A stretch of 64,000 nt of DNA from Ophioceras dolichostomum (lineage: Eukaryota > Ascomycota > Sordariomycetes > Magnaporthales > Ophioceraceae): NCBI GenBank assembly GCA_003049485.1, contig PYST01000047.1:1-64000 (forward strand). Direction: 5' to 3'. Under the pieces are notes generated by a model, which saw nothing but the letters and a program-made list of their open reading frames with translations, made no database searches and had not been told where the DNA came from. Below are positions 44,866-56,393 of the stretch, piece by piece (the first letter of the stretch is position 1; each line of letters starts with the position of its first letter). The translations under genes were made by a program, and so were the position numbers.

Positions 44866-46622
44866 TCACGCCTTCGTCCTCCTCTCGATATATACATCTA
44901 GCCCGTCCTGGACGACGAAGAAGCTCGCATGTACAGTCAGGGGCCGGCCAGGGTGGACCAATCTGAACTTGTAGTCCCTCAGCAGCCTTGGAACCACCTT
45001 GTTAATCTCCAGCAGGGCCAAGTTCCGCCCAATGCAGACATGGGCGCCGCCACCGAACTACACGGGAGTGCACGTTAGTATCTATTTCCTCGCAACTTCG
45101 TGAAGGTAGGTAGGTAATCAAGCATCGGATCTCACCTGGAACATATACCGCTCCATCCTCCTCGCGCGTTCCTCGTCCTCCAGCCACCTCTCAGGGCGGA
45201 AGACGTCCGCATCCTGCCCGAAGATGCGGCGGTCGCGATGAAGCACCCACCCGTTGACGGCGATGCGTGTGCCGCCGGGGAAGAAGTGCCCGTCCAGATC
45301 GGCCCCCTCCGGCGGCACCAGCCGGGTGATGTTGACGCCGACGGCGGGGCGCACGCGCATCGCCTCGTTGAGGCAGGCCTGGAAGTAGGCCAGCCCCTGC
45401 GACTCCTTCCAGCTGATGTTCCCGTGGGCCGGGATCGCCCCCGACGCGACGGCGGCCTCGATCTCGTCGACTAGTGCCTTGTACACGCGGTCGTCTGAGA
45501 GGACCTGCCAGAAGAATGACTGCATTGTTGAGGCGGTGGAGTCGGAACCGGCGAAGCTGTGGCGCGTTTGACGATATTTTCAGTTAGATGCCGGATCAGT
45601 GCGACAAAGGATGTGGCAGCGAGAGGGATCATGAGGAGAGAGAGAGGAACATACATAGCGCCATGAGCAACCGCAAACACATCACCCTCCGAGAAGCGGC
45701 CCGGGTCTTTGAGATGACCCTTGATCAAACTAGCCAGCAGGTCCTGTCTCCCATCGCCACCCCTCCACTTCCCCTCACTCTCCTTGTCGAACGGCTTCCT
45801 GCGGCCCAACTCCTCGAGCGCCATGCGCGTGATGGGTGCGTTGGCCGTGTTGAGGCTCGGCACGATCTTCCACAGCGGGTTGCGGCGAAGGAAGTGGTCC
45901 AGGAACGGCACCTGCCCCACGATGCCGTTGTAGCGCTGCGAGTCGTCGATCGTCTTGATCGCGCCCTCGACGTCCTTCCCCTCAGCGAGGAAGCCGAAGC
46001 TGCGGCTGAAGGCCACCTCGCCCAGCACGTCGAAGGCGAACCAGTGCAGCCACGCGCCGAGGTCGACCTCGTTCCCGCCGCCGGCCTGGTTGGAATCGGC
46101 GTAGCGGTCCATCTTGCCCGCGAGCACCTCGATGGTGTCGTCGATGAACGGACTCAGCTGCTGCATGGCTGCCATGCTGTAGGGCACGTTGGCGACCTTC
46201 TTCTTCTGCGCGTGCACCTCCTCGCGGACCTCGGTGAAGATGTCCGGGTTCTCGGGAGGCGGGAACACGGCGTAGAAGTCGGTCTTGTAGAAGCGCTTGC
46301 CGGCGCTCAGCACGAGCCGGGCCGCCTCGGGCGAGGCGATCGAGACCTCGTTGGGGGCGATCCGCACCACGGGTCCGTACTTTCGGTGAAGGGCGATGTG
46401 GTCCAGATGCGTCTGCGAACCGGCTGTGGAGATGACCTTCCAGAGACGCGATATGGATGCCAGGAACGGCCCGGGGTACTTGCGCAGAGGCGAGGCGAAC
46501 CTACGGTACCCCGCGCGCACGACGAAGAAGGCTGGGATGATGACGGCCCAGTAGCTCAGCACCAGGCCCAGCACCGTTCCGATCAGCGAGCCGCTGGGCT
46601 CTGTTTGTGTCTTGAGAGCCAT
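44866..46622 (-). CDS. Cytochrome P450 monooxygenase, pisatin-demethylase-like
   Basis: Three exons: 46622-45655, 45556-45136 and 45057-44866, giving about 526 residues, a normal P450 length. An N-terminal membrane anchor (YWAVIIPAFFVV) is followed by the proline-rich hinge (KYPGPFLASISRLWK). The C-helix region and the substrate-recognition area (FAFDVLGEVAFSRSFGFL) resemble the pisatin demethylase / benzoate 4-monooxygenase group. The I-helix oxygen-activation motif FAGSDSTAST is created by the first splice (GTATGT...CACAG). The K-helix ExxR is NEAMRVRP, the meander is FRPERWL, and the heme-Cys loop FGGGAHVCIGRNLA starts exon 3. All catalytic hallmarks are intact. It is an ER-bound, NADPH-P450-reductase-dependent monooxygenase; substrate unknown, perhaps an aromatic or isoflavonoid-type compound by family resemblance. 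Confidence 0.9.
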
Positions 46623-47798
46623 GATGACGATCACGGAAAGGGAACGGTAAGAACTGAGGAGATGAGGTAAGGAAGTGCAAAGAGCTGTTGAAGCTGCCCT
46701 GAGTCTCGCTAATACGGGAGTTGATGAGGGGCCGGTCAGGTATTTAGTGGTACCAGGCTTCCTGCCACACACCGAGAGCCCCTATCTGGAGTATAAGAGG
46801 CACTACGTCTAGCGACAACTGTTGAAGTTGCAGCATGCATCGTGCCGCCTCAAACTAGACCGTCACAAGTGATGGACACAGCTTCCCTTATACGTGAACG
46901 GACATGTCTCGGCTTGATCAGCGTGCCCATACGATACTGTGCCGTGCTGCGTCCCGCTAGATTCGGCTCAATTCACGGCTTAAGTGGGCACCACACGGGG
47001 GAGGGAGCTTCGAGACCTCGAAGCTCCCAAACTGGTCAGGCTCTCCCGTGCCAGTCGTCGACCAACCAGAGAACTGCCGATGAACCCCCTCCAAGTGAAT
47101 CGGGGCCAAGCGCGTCTCCCCAGCGGCTGCCATCGAACCATGGACACCACAAGAAGATAGCTACTCAAGCTGAAAAAGGTGTTTGGAAACAACAGTTCTG
47201 ACTGATGCAGTTCCAATCATCCTTCGCTGATTTGTCTCTGCTCACAGGGAAGCTCGAAGGGGAAATGTTGTCCCCGAGCCTTGAACTGTTCTCCCTCAAA
47301 TTGGGGTAAAGGTCGGGGAAACCCAGCGTACCAGCTCACTGGAGCTGCATGAGAAGAAAAATCTGGGGTTTGGTCTACCCAATTTGGACGTATGCAAGGC
47401 CTACCCGGACAAACCATTTAGTCGAATGACATCCAAGTGAGTACTGACAACGAAAAGTTAGACCCCGATGAGCGATGGATGCATCCCTCGGCGTTTTATC
47501 AGACGGCATCACGGTCAAGGATGCACCGACGAGATAGATAACATGGATCGGGGGTATTGTCGTCAAGATAATTCCGATGGGAACCCCTTTCTCAGCTTCC
47601 CACGTGCGTTCTCACGTGGAAGAGGCCGCTATCCACTTTAATTTCTGCCACCACTCCCCGCCGTGACATCACTCGGACCGAAGCTGAATTTTTGCTGATA
47701 AAGCATGAGAATGCCATTGGTACGGAACATGTAGAGAGCCATCAAAGGAGTCCTTCACCGAGCTAGGTAGCCGTTGAACCCGTCGGTCGCACTCCGCG
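46623..47798. other. Intergenic, divergent promoter region (P450 and ISA2-type genes)
   Basis: The P450 and ISA2-type start codons point away from each other here. No gene is recognised inside. An inverted pair of CACGTG E-boxes lies at 47601-47618. Confidence 0.5.
47596..47621. promoter_or_regulatory. Inverted pair of CACGTG E-boxes
   Basis: Two CACGTG cores (47601-47606 and 47613-47618) lie in a near-perfect inverted repeat with CTTCC / GGAAG flanks, about 180 bp before the ISA2-type start codon. CACGTG is the core site of bHLH factors such as Cbf1/Pho4-type and SREBP-type proteins. Function not shown. Confidence 0.45.
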
Positions 47799-48853
47799 AT
47801 GGCGTGCACGAGCTCCTCCATGTCGGCCGCAAGACTATTCATACAGCTGACGGCCAGGCGAACAACGTCGTCGTCGTCTGCTGCTGCATTTTCTTACTCC
47901 TTGCCCCTCCTCGATATCCTCCTGCCTCCTCCGGCGCTCCGGTCCTTCGCCCGCCGGCTAACGGTCGCCGCCGCCTCTGCCTTCCCGGCTGAGGGAAGGG
48001 GGGCCATAGCGTCGAGCCTCCCCGCCGTAGCAGCCTCGCGCGGAAGCGTTACTACGCAGCGAGATGGCCGGCCACGGGTGGCGGAAAGGATACCGTCAGT
48101 GGGCAGGAGAACACTCGGGACGACCACGTCTTTCTCCACTACTCCAACAAGGCGCGCGACCAAGACGCTGCTCAACCCGCAGAAGGACGAAGACGGTAAT
48201 GAGATGGAATTGGAAATCACCCCAAGAGCAGCCAAAGTAAGTTTTCCTCGCTGGAGCCGACATGATGCCCAAAAGTCAATCCGTTGGCTGAGTGGGTATA
48301 GAGCGGCTAACATTGTGCCCCACCGTCTTAGCGCCTCTCCGACATCATGGCCAAAGACTCGAACCCTCTCCTCGCCCTACGCATCCAAGTCGAGAGCGGA
48401 GGCTGCCACGGCTTCCAATACATCATGCGCCTCGAAACACTGCCGCCATCTCTCCCCGGTGCTGCTGCCGCCGCCTCAACACCACCGCCATCGCCTCCTT
48501 CTCCACAGGAAGCCAGCAGTAATCCTCCCAGCAAAACCAGAACTGCAATCATAGGCGAAGACGACACCATATTCGCATTCTACAAACCGTCTACCGAAGA
48601 CGCCTCTCCTACCGCAGAGCCAAGCACAACCGCTGCCGAACCAACAGCAACTCGCACAGCGCCGCCCGAGGTGGATGGGGCGGATGGTCTACAAGCGCCC
48701 AAGATAATCCTAGACTCTGCCTCCCTCGAGCTCCTCAAGGGCAGCAAGCTAGACTACACGATGGAGCTGATCGGGTCGCAGTTCAAGATCGTCGACAACC
48801 CCTTGGCCACGAGCAGCTGTGGGTGCGGTACTAGCTTCGATATCAAGATATAG
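47799..48853 (+). CDS. ISA2: Mitochondrial A-type Fe-S cluster assembly protein, Isa2-like
   Basis: Two exons: 47799-48236 and 48332-48853, with a 95-bp intron (GTAAGT...TTAG), giving 319 residues. The first ~130 residues are Arg/Ser/Ala-rich and acid-poor, as expected of a mitochondrial presequence. The HesB/IscA domain begins ELEITPRAAKRLSDIM, carries the first ligand Cys in ESGGCHGFQY (Cys171) and ends with the paired ligands SSCGCGTSF (Cys309 and Cys311). The FKIVDNP strand is intact. A Pro/Ala/Thr-rich insertion of about 85 residues splits the domain between the GFQY strand and ILDSASLELLKGS. Isa1/Isa2/Iba57 mature [4Fe-4S] proteins such as aconitase and lipoate synthase in the matrix. 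The domain order and the presence of an insertion favour Isa2 over Isa1. The start could also be the in-frame ATG at 47820. Confidence 0.85.
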
Positions 48854-49403
48854 ACGGACGAAACATGGGCGTTCGGATTCCCGGTGGTCAATCACGGCAA
48901 CGTAGGCGTAGAAAGCGGTATAGAACCTGTAGAATAGCGGGCTGGTGACTTCAAAAGTCTAGCGGATAGAATCACTGCTCGAAGAAAGCATCCACACTCA
49001 AAACTCAATAATTCTGTAGGGCTTCAACAGGATAGAGCAGAATAACTCAGGCGCAATATTCAGTTCTCATGAGCCAAAAGGACCCATCGAGTACGACATC
49101 ACTAGAAGGTTTCCATGCTAGGTACCTGGCGAGGTGGTTCATCAACATGGCCCAAAGACTGATTGGTTGGTCTAGGAGGTGGGCAAACCAGTTCACATTT
49201 GAAAATGTAGCTAGGACGGCGCAGTGTTGGTTGATCATTGTTCAAATCATCAAATTCCCTCAGAAGAGCAAACCATTGGATATGTGCTTCTCCTTTTTCC
49301 ATAGCTGAACGCCGAGCATCAAATGCCAGATCCCGAAAACCCCGGAGCCCCTTAGATAAAAACAGGAACCAAAGCCATAACAGACTACCTAGACTACTAC
49401 AAC
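48854..49403. other. Convergent intergenic gap
   Basis: 3' flanks of the ISA2-type gene and the L7 gene. No other feature recognised. Confidence 0.5.
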
Positions 49404-50615
49404 CTAGTTCATCTGCCTGATCAGGGCGTTGATGTTCTCCTCCCGGTTGCCCAGGTCGCCACCCTCGATGAAGTGCTTGAACTTGCGGGTGCGGAAGCCG
49501 CCGTTGGGGTTGCTCAGCTTGAAGGGCCACAGGAAGTTGGAGGCCTGCTTGAAGTTGGGGCCGACGGTGAAGATCTCGTGGACGAGATCCTCTATGCAGA
49601 TGATGCCGTACTTGCCCAGGGACGCCTCGATGATGGCATTGTCCGTCAGGGCGACGCGCTGCTTGTCAACCTTGCCGTAGCCGCGCTTGTAGACGAGCTC
49701 CTTGACGCTCTTCAGATTGGGGTAGCCGTAGGCGACCCAGGGCTCGACGACCTTGATCATCTCGGAGGTAGCCTTGGTGACGCGGACGAAGACGCCGTTG
49801 TTGATCTGCAGGAGACGGAGCAGCTGGAGGATCTTGCGGGGCTTCGGGGGGATCTTGTTGATACTGTCGTTGAGAAGGCGATTGTGAGTGAATATGCTTC
49901 TTTCAAGGGAGTGAAGGGAGTATGAGAACAGGTCGCGGCGCAAGAACTTACCCCTTGATGCGGATGACGAAGATGAGTTTGTGCTCGGCCGGAATGTAGA
50001 ACTCGCCGTTCTGCTTGGCCACACGGCTCAAGCGGATCTTCTCGCGCTCAGCATCGCGGTACTCCTTGACGTACTTCTCAGCACGCTTGAAGATAACACC
50101 GCGCTTCTCCTTGTTGGCCTAGTATGTGGGGAAGTGATGTCAGTAACTCTGCTGTGTGAGGATCGACGACCATCTTCTCCCCGCATAGTACACCCCCCAA
50201 GAAACCCCTTGGTGTTTTGTTTTTGAAATCAGACCCGAAAGATGGTTAATTTTGCAACAGCATCGACCTTAGGGTCTAGTCGCAATGGTTTGTTGTGCAT
50301 CATATTTCTCCCCAAATCCTCCCACCGCAAGCTGAGTACCGCGACCGACCATCCCAAAAAAGAAAATCGTGCGCGCACATACCTTCTTGGTCTTCTCGAT
50401 CTCGGCAGCCTTCTCAGCGCGAGCCTTCTCCTGGCTCTTACGCTTCTTGAGCAGAGTCTCGGGGACGAGAATCTGGTCGTTGGTGGGGACGGAGCTGTTG
50501 TCTGGAGGATTAGTACGTAGTCCACGCATACACGCACACCACGCACACCTTTGAAGGCGTGATGATGTTGATGATAGGGGAGCGCCGGTCGAGAACTGCT
50601 GCTGAAGTGCGACAT
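49404..50615 (-). CDS. RPL7: 60S ribosomal protein L7 (uL30)
   Basis: Exons: 50615-50549, 50501-50383, 50118-49952 and 49863-49404, giving about 270 residues. The core is unmistakable: PETLLKKRKSQEKARAEKAAE, then KEKRGVIFKRAEKYVKEYRD, then EFYIPAEHKLIFVIRIKGIN-x-IPPKPRKILQLLRLLQ, with a C-terminal ending INALIRQMN. Introns are GTGTGC...CCAG, GTATGT...CTAG and GTAAGT...ACAG, all phase-consistent. L7 is a large-subunit protein contacting 5S and 25S rRNA. The first exon is uncertain: the family usually starts about SSVPT, and this model adds ~22 extra residues (MSHFSSSSRP...) ahead of it. The nearest plausible splice to a conventional short start was not found. Divergent from the S14 gene. Confidence 0.93.
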
Positions 50616-51557
50616 TCTCGTGTGGCTGACTCGAAAAGATGAATTTGATCGGTGAGACGGTATTAAAGGCAAATGGAGCCGTGAAGACAACATGAATGCG
50701 TTTCCTCGGCCGCCCCAGTCCTGTGACCACATCTCATCCAACAACACCCCATTGCCTCGAAGGGCTCGGGAACAGATGCGCGATGCGACAATTGCAGGAA
50801 AGGAAAACTCGAGCTCCTCGTGACCAAGGAGAAAGAATCCTGTCCCTGGTTGACGCGAATCGGCAATGAATTTAAGAGAGAAGAGCCGTGCCTGAAGGCT
50901 TGCTCTTCATCCCCAACACCCCGGGCAACATCTCTCAGTCTGCAAGCCCATTATTTCAGGCGCCTGGAGGAAAGAGGGAGAAGCCACAGGAAAGGTTCGA
51001 GCTGGCGGGCGCCTTGCGACCGAAAGAAAGAAAACATCCAGTGAAGGAGTTTCCCCTCAAGAAGCAAAAGGCGTCTCCCAGCCGAGAGGACCACGACAAA
51101 TCTGCAAGCTCTCTGCGATCAAAATTATGAAGACCAGGCGTGACGATTAAAGATGCCGAATTGAGACATCTGACATCTCATCTCTGTCAAGGGGGCGGGA
51201 TAGGAAAGGAGTCGTACGTAGGAGCCATTTTGGATATCGAGGAAGGCGAAGAACGAGACCTCCGAAATGGTCGTTTGCTTGGTGGTTGATCGAAAGAAAG
51301 GGTTGAGCGACAAAAAGTTCGGCGACAAATTCTTGTGATGCGGGAGGCTGACCCACTCGCTTTACTACCATTCGCCGAGTTTAGTGTTAGGGCAGGGCTT
51401 GGACCCACTCTGGCGATTCGAATTGACCGCCGATTTCGAACCACCACTTGACTGACCCGCAGGAGAGGATTGCTGTGATATTTTTCTTTTCTTTGACAAC
51501 CACGACAAAGACAACGACGATCGCCTTTTCCTGTTTGTTGCCTAGAACGATCCCAAG
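50616..51557. promoter_or_regulatory. Divergent promoter region of RPL7 and RPS14
   Basis: About 0.94 kb between two outward-pointing ribosomal-protein start codons. No gene is recognised inside. I did not identify a specific factor site with confidence. Confidence 0.5.
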
Positions 51558-52410
51558 ATGCCTCCCAAGAAGACTCAGCGCCCCGCTCAGGAGAACATCT
51601 CCCTGGGCCCCCAGGTCCGCGAGGGTGAGTTTTTTCTTCGCTCTGAAGATTCGCCATACCATGTTGTGAAGCTAGGGCTAACTGTTCCCCCGCGATAATT
51701 TGTCCAGGTGAACTCGTCTTCGGCGTCGCCCGCATTTTCGCCTCGTTCAACGACACTTTCGTCCATGTCACCGATCTGAGGTAAACAACAAACACACCAC
51801 ACCGCCCGCCGAACAGAACAAAACGGAAGAGGAGGATGAGGAGAGGGGCGGGCGCGGATTGGAGGGAAGGGAGGGACCATCACTTGTCCCCATCCCCGTC
51901 CAGTCACCCCGCAACCGCACAGAACGCCCGGCTCGGATACTCTTCCCTCGTCGATGTGTTTCAAACAAAGAGGCTAACATCCTGGGTGATTCCAGTGGCC
52001 GCGAAACCATCTGCCGAGTCACCGGCGGCATGAAGGTCAAGGCCGACCGCGACGAGTCGTCTCCCTACGCCGCCATGTTGGCCGCCCAGGACGTCGCCAC
52101 CCGCTGCAAGGAGCTGGGCATCACCGCGCTTCACATCAAGATCCGGGCCACTGGTGGTAAGTAACCAGGCGCACACACTCTGCTCCGCTATGTCCTGGTC
52201 TAGTCTGTCCCCTCAGCAGTTCTCTAATTCGGATTTTCATTCCTGCCAACTTCTACAGGCAACGGCACCAAGACCCCCGGCCCCGGCGCCCAGTCCGCCC
52301 TCCGCGCCCTGGCCCGCTCTGGCATGAAGATCGGCCGCATCGAGGACGTGACCCCGACCCCCTCCGACTCGACCCGTCGCAAGGGTGGTCGCCGTGGTCG
52401 TCGTCTCTGA
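51558..52410 (+). CDS. RPS14: 40S ribosomal protein S14 (uS11)
   Basis: Four exons: 51558-51624, 51708-51780, 51996-52156 and 52259-52410, giving 150 residues, the usual eukaryotic length. Hallmark blocks: GELVFGVARIFASFNDTFVHVTDLSG, then RVTGGMKVKADRDESSPYAA in pattern, then GITALHIKIRATGGNGTKTPGPG, and the C-terminal basic tail RRKGGRRGRRL. All junctions are GT-AG with matching phases. A component of the small subunit platform near the 18S rRNA 3' end. Starts 0.94 kb from the divergent L7 gene, and the second intron (215 bp) is the longest. Confidence 0.96.
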
Positions 52411-53053
52411 TTCTGTGCGCACGCATATACACGCACAGATATCAGAGGTGTGGATGGATGGATGGATGGATGGATGGCTGGGAGTACGGTGGTCTGTCAT
52501 CTCTTCTTCTAAGGGTTCATGGCTCTGTCCGGTTCTGGTTTCGGGGGTTTGGGCTGGCTGCTGCTCATTTCTTTTAACTCTCTCTGGCGGCGTTGACTAT
52601 TACGAGGGGAACGGCTTTTTATGATCCTGCCTGGTCCCCAGTTTCCCACACTACCTTTTAGTTGTAGGGTAACAAAAAGCGTCAGTTTCCATGATTGCTT
52701 TTCCTATTAGTCACATGATGCTTCTGGCACGGCTGCGATCAAAAAGAGGAACGTATTTTGCGTGAACCAAGAGGGTAAAAAAATCAAGACGGCATATTCT
52801 CCGAGAAGAAATGCAGAAGAAGAGAAAGAACGGTTAAAAATAATGTTGATGCCCGGAAGATGTGAACAACCAACCCCAAACGCCGCCGTGGCCACGTACC
52901 GGGTGGCGGTGTAGTGTCTATCGCTATTCCCAAAACCAAGAGAGAGAGAGAGAGAGAGAGAAAGAGCCTTCTCTCTAGTCCAAATCAGGCTCCTAGAAAG
53001 AGAGCCATTACGTCTTGCCGGGGCAATCTTCGTCCACCCACCATCCAACTAGA
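52411..53053. other. Convergent intergenic gap (RPS14 and RAD26)
   Basis: Contains a (TGGA)n run, and a (GA)n run at 52939-52961. No gene recognised. Confidence 0.5.
52451..52477. repeat. (TGGA)n microsatellite
   Basis: Almost seven tandem TGGA units in the 3' flank of RPS14, read directly. Confidence 0.85.
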
Positions 53054-56000
53054 TCACGTAGGAGGAGGACGTCTGAACCCCGGCCTCTGAGGCGGCGTCC
53101 CAGTGCCGCTAGCCGGCGAGCCCCGACTACTACTAGGCCCAGCGCTGCGAATCCCCTGACTATCCGCCAGCCTCGCCATGATCGATCCGGAGCTAGAACA
53201 CAGAACAAAAAAGGTCAGCCTTGGTCCCGTGTAGAAAGGGCTTCTTGTTTTCTACAACTGCTACTACTACTACTAACCTTGGTCCAGCACGCGCCCGCCG
53301 CGCATCAAACCCGCCCAGCGACGCAGCCGCATCGAAGCCCTCGAATGACGCGGGAATCTCCGCCCGCGGCGCGGTGAGAGACGCGGTCGCGTCCTCCGCG
53401 AGCTTCCGCGCCCTGTGGTCCATCATCGCCAGCTCCGTCTCGCTCTTGCCCAGCACCTCGTCCGTAGCCATCCTGGCGTGCACCTTGTCGGACAGGATGT
53501 CGTGCATGATCCGGTCGTCCCCCGAGGAAGGCCCCGCCGCCGCCGCGGTAGGAGTGTCGTCTGCAACGCGGTAGTCGTCCAGGGCCGCCACGCCCGCGAA
53601 GCTTTGGATCTGCTTCGCGTCGTCCCGCTGAGGTGGTGCACCAACCGTAGCTGTGGCGGTGGTGGAATTCGCCTTCGTCGTCGTAGATCCCTCGGGAGGC
53701 TTCAGGCCACTGGGACCGCCGTGTGGCTTCTGGCGGCTGGCCAGGAGGTACGAGTCCGATCCCGGGGCAACGACATTACGGCGGGCCGTCGGCGCCTGGA
53801 AGACGTTATCTGGCGTATTGCGCAGCAGCTCCGCCGTCTCGGTTGTGCCGTCCTCGTACGACCCCAGCGAGAACAGGTCGCGGAGCTCGTGGGGCGCGAA
53901 CACGACGCCCCTCTGCTTCGGGTCCTTGAGCACGCGGTTGGCCAGTGCCTGCTTGAAGATCTGCCGCTGGTAGATCTTCTCCTCGATGGTCCCCGCCGTG
54001 CAGAGGCGGTAGATCGTGACGTCGCGCTTCTGGCCCAGCCGCCAGGCCCGCTCGCGCGCCTGGATGTCGTTCGCCGGGTTCCAGTCCGGGTCGAAGATGA
54101 TGACCCTGTTCGCGCCCGTCAGGTTCACGCCCAGGCCTCCGACTCTGGTCGTGAGGAGAAAGACGTCTAGGTTCGGATCGCTGTTGAACTTGTCGACGAG
54201 GCCCTGGCGCACGTTGACGGGCGTCTGGCCGTCCATCCGGAGGTACCCCATCCCGCGCTCCTTCTTCACCATGCCCTCCAGGATGTTAAGCATCTGGCGG
54301 CCCTGACTGAAGAGAAGCGCTTTGTGTCCGTTGCGCTTCCACAGCCGGAGGAGGTGACGCGCAACGGCCATCTTGCCGGACTTGCTCACGCGGCCCCACT
54401 CGTACGAGGGATCATCTGTCCAGCTGGATTTTTTGACAAGGTCTGGATGGTTGCAAATCTTGCGAAGGTGGTCGATGCCAACCATCTGCTGCGCCTTGCC
54501 TCCGAGGATAGCGTCGACGGTCTCGGAAACCAGATACCGTCGGTATGCGTCCGACTGGGCCTGCGTCAGTTTACAGAAGAGGACCTGCTCGGTCTTGCGG
54601 GGAAGGTCGGCTGAGACGTCACTCTTCAGTCGACGGAGCAAGTACGGGGAGATGGCGTCCTTGAGCGTCTCGGCACACTTTTCGGACGTCTTGACTTCCA
54701 CGTAGCTCGCGTTTTTATAGCCACCACGATTGATGGCCAACTCGAAGTTGTTCCGGAAGTCGAAGAGCGTCCCCAGCCGCATCGGCGAGACGAAGTCGAA
54801 CAACGACCAGAGCTCCTGGAGGTTGTTCTGCATCGGGGTCCCCGAAAGGATGAGTCTATTCCGTGTGTGCAGCCCCTTGCAGGAGAGCGTGAGGCCGGCG
54901 TTCGGATTGCGAATCTTGTGGCCTTCGTCAAGAACGGCGTACTGCCACGACACAGGCAAAAGAAGCTGCTCGTTCGCCTTCAGGCCGGCGTATGTCGTGA
55001 CCAAGACGTGGCCGTCCTTGACCACCCGATTCACGATCCGCTGCGACGCCTTAGAGGGTTTCCGCGCTCCCGTATCCCAATCCGTATCGTCCTCTAGTTG
55101 CTCTTCGCGTTTCACGTTCAACATGCCACTACCAGAGGCATGCAGAATCGAAACGCGTAGCGGCGGCCACCAGCGATGGAACTCGTTGACCCACTGCTTC
55201 AAAAGGGTGGCCGGGGCGACGATAATGACTGGTTTCGTCAACAGCCTGCTATGGTGTAGGGCCGCAACAAAGGAAATCACTTGGACGGTTTTACCCAGTC
55301 CCATCTCGTCGCCCAGGATGCCGCCTGTCGACTGCGAGTAGAGCTCCGCCAGCCACTGCACGCCAGTTCTCTGCCATTTGAACAGCGAGGAGTAGACTTT
55401 GCCGGGAAGCATCACGTCATCCACGAGGGCGTGGTCGGCGTGTGCCGGGGCGTCCTGGCGACGAAGCTCTGCTCGCTCTCTTTCCTCCCAGCGCGCGAGT
55501 CGGTTTCGGTAAACGATTTCGTCACCATCGTCGACTCCGCTAAAGTCCAGGACGCCGCTGCTGTCGTCATCGTCGTCACCACCATCGTCGGCAACCCGAG
55601 TCTTGCCCTTTTTGGCCTTCTTGCGCTTCATAGACCGAGAAGGAGTTGCTGCACCCTCGTCACTGTCTGGCTCTTCCTTGAAAGAATCATGTTCTTCAGG
55701 CGACGAGGCTCCAGATGGAGGGGCGAAGTCATCCTCGGGATCAGGCTCAGGCGCTCGACGTCGTTTTCTCGGGCGCAGCGAGAACTCGCTTTCCACGGCA
55801 TCTGCTACCGAAGCCACGACACGAGACACATCAGTCTCTTCAGCGTCGTCCGCCTCGTCCTCCTCTTTGATGACGACTGGACTGTCCGCTGCACCAGAAG
55901 AGTCTCCGTCGATCGCACTGGACGCCGCGGCGCTGTTGGCTGCGAAAGGAGTGATCTTTCCTGTCCGGAGAAGAAACTCTCGCTGTGACTCGCCGGGGAG

Positions 56001-56393
56001 TTTGCCAGCCCCGCTTTGCGAAGGATCATCATCGAATTCCCGGTGTCTGTTCTCGATGAGAGTGGTGAAATTTGAGATCTCCTCATCGACCTCGCCGATC
56101 TCTTTGTCCAAACGGGTAATCTCAGCCTGCGTGCGCCGTTGGCTGGCAGGGTTAAAAGCCGATATCCTTGTGGACTTGAGGGCGTCTCTCTGCTGCGTCA
56201 ACTTGAGCTGTCTCGCTTTTAGCTTCTCAATGCGTAGCCGATCCCTCTGGTCGCCGGCTTCTGTGATGGCCTGGTTGGCCTGTATCTCGATGTCTCGTTC
56301 ATACTCGTCCTGGTTGCGGACGTTGCCGACTAGGTGCTGAATGGAGGACACTTCGTCCAGCTCTAGCAGACCATCCTCGGCGGGAGCGGCCAT
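53054..56393 (-). CDS. RAD26: Rad26/CSB-type SNF2 transcription-coupled repair ATPase
   Basis: Two exons: 56393-53278 and 53192-53054, with an 85-bp intron (GTTAGT...CTAG), giving about 1,084 residues. The N-terminus is coiled-coil-rich (RDRLRIEKLKARQLKLTQQRDAL), followed by an acidic and basic stretch with possible nuclear signals (RPRKRRR, KRKKAKKGK). The helicase core begins KWQRTGVQWLAELY. The Walker A block is GDEMGLGKT (about 361-369) and motif II is DEGH (489-492). The SNF2 motifs SGTPMQNNLQELW and, in the C-terminal lobe, DVFLLTTRVGGLGVNLTGA, DPDWNPANDIQARERAWRLGQ are all intact. Orthologues displace or remodel stalled RNA polymerase II and start nucleotide excision repair. The closing exon encodes a short Ser/Pro/Arg-rich tail. 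CSB/Rad26 is the best fit; other SNF2 subfamilies are less likely given this N-terminal layout. Confidence 0.92.

Noticed and set aside
45588..46670. 360-codon open frame on the plus strand
   Set aside because: Antisense shadow of the P450 gene; no family features, and the minus strand reading has intact heme and I-helix motifs.
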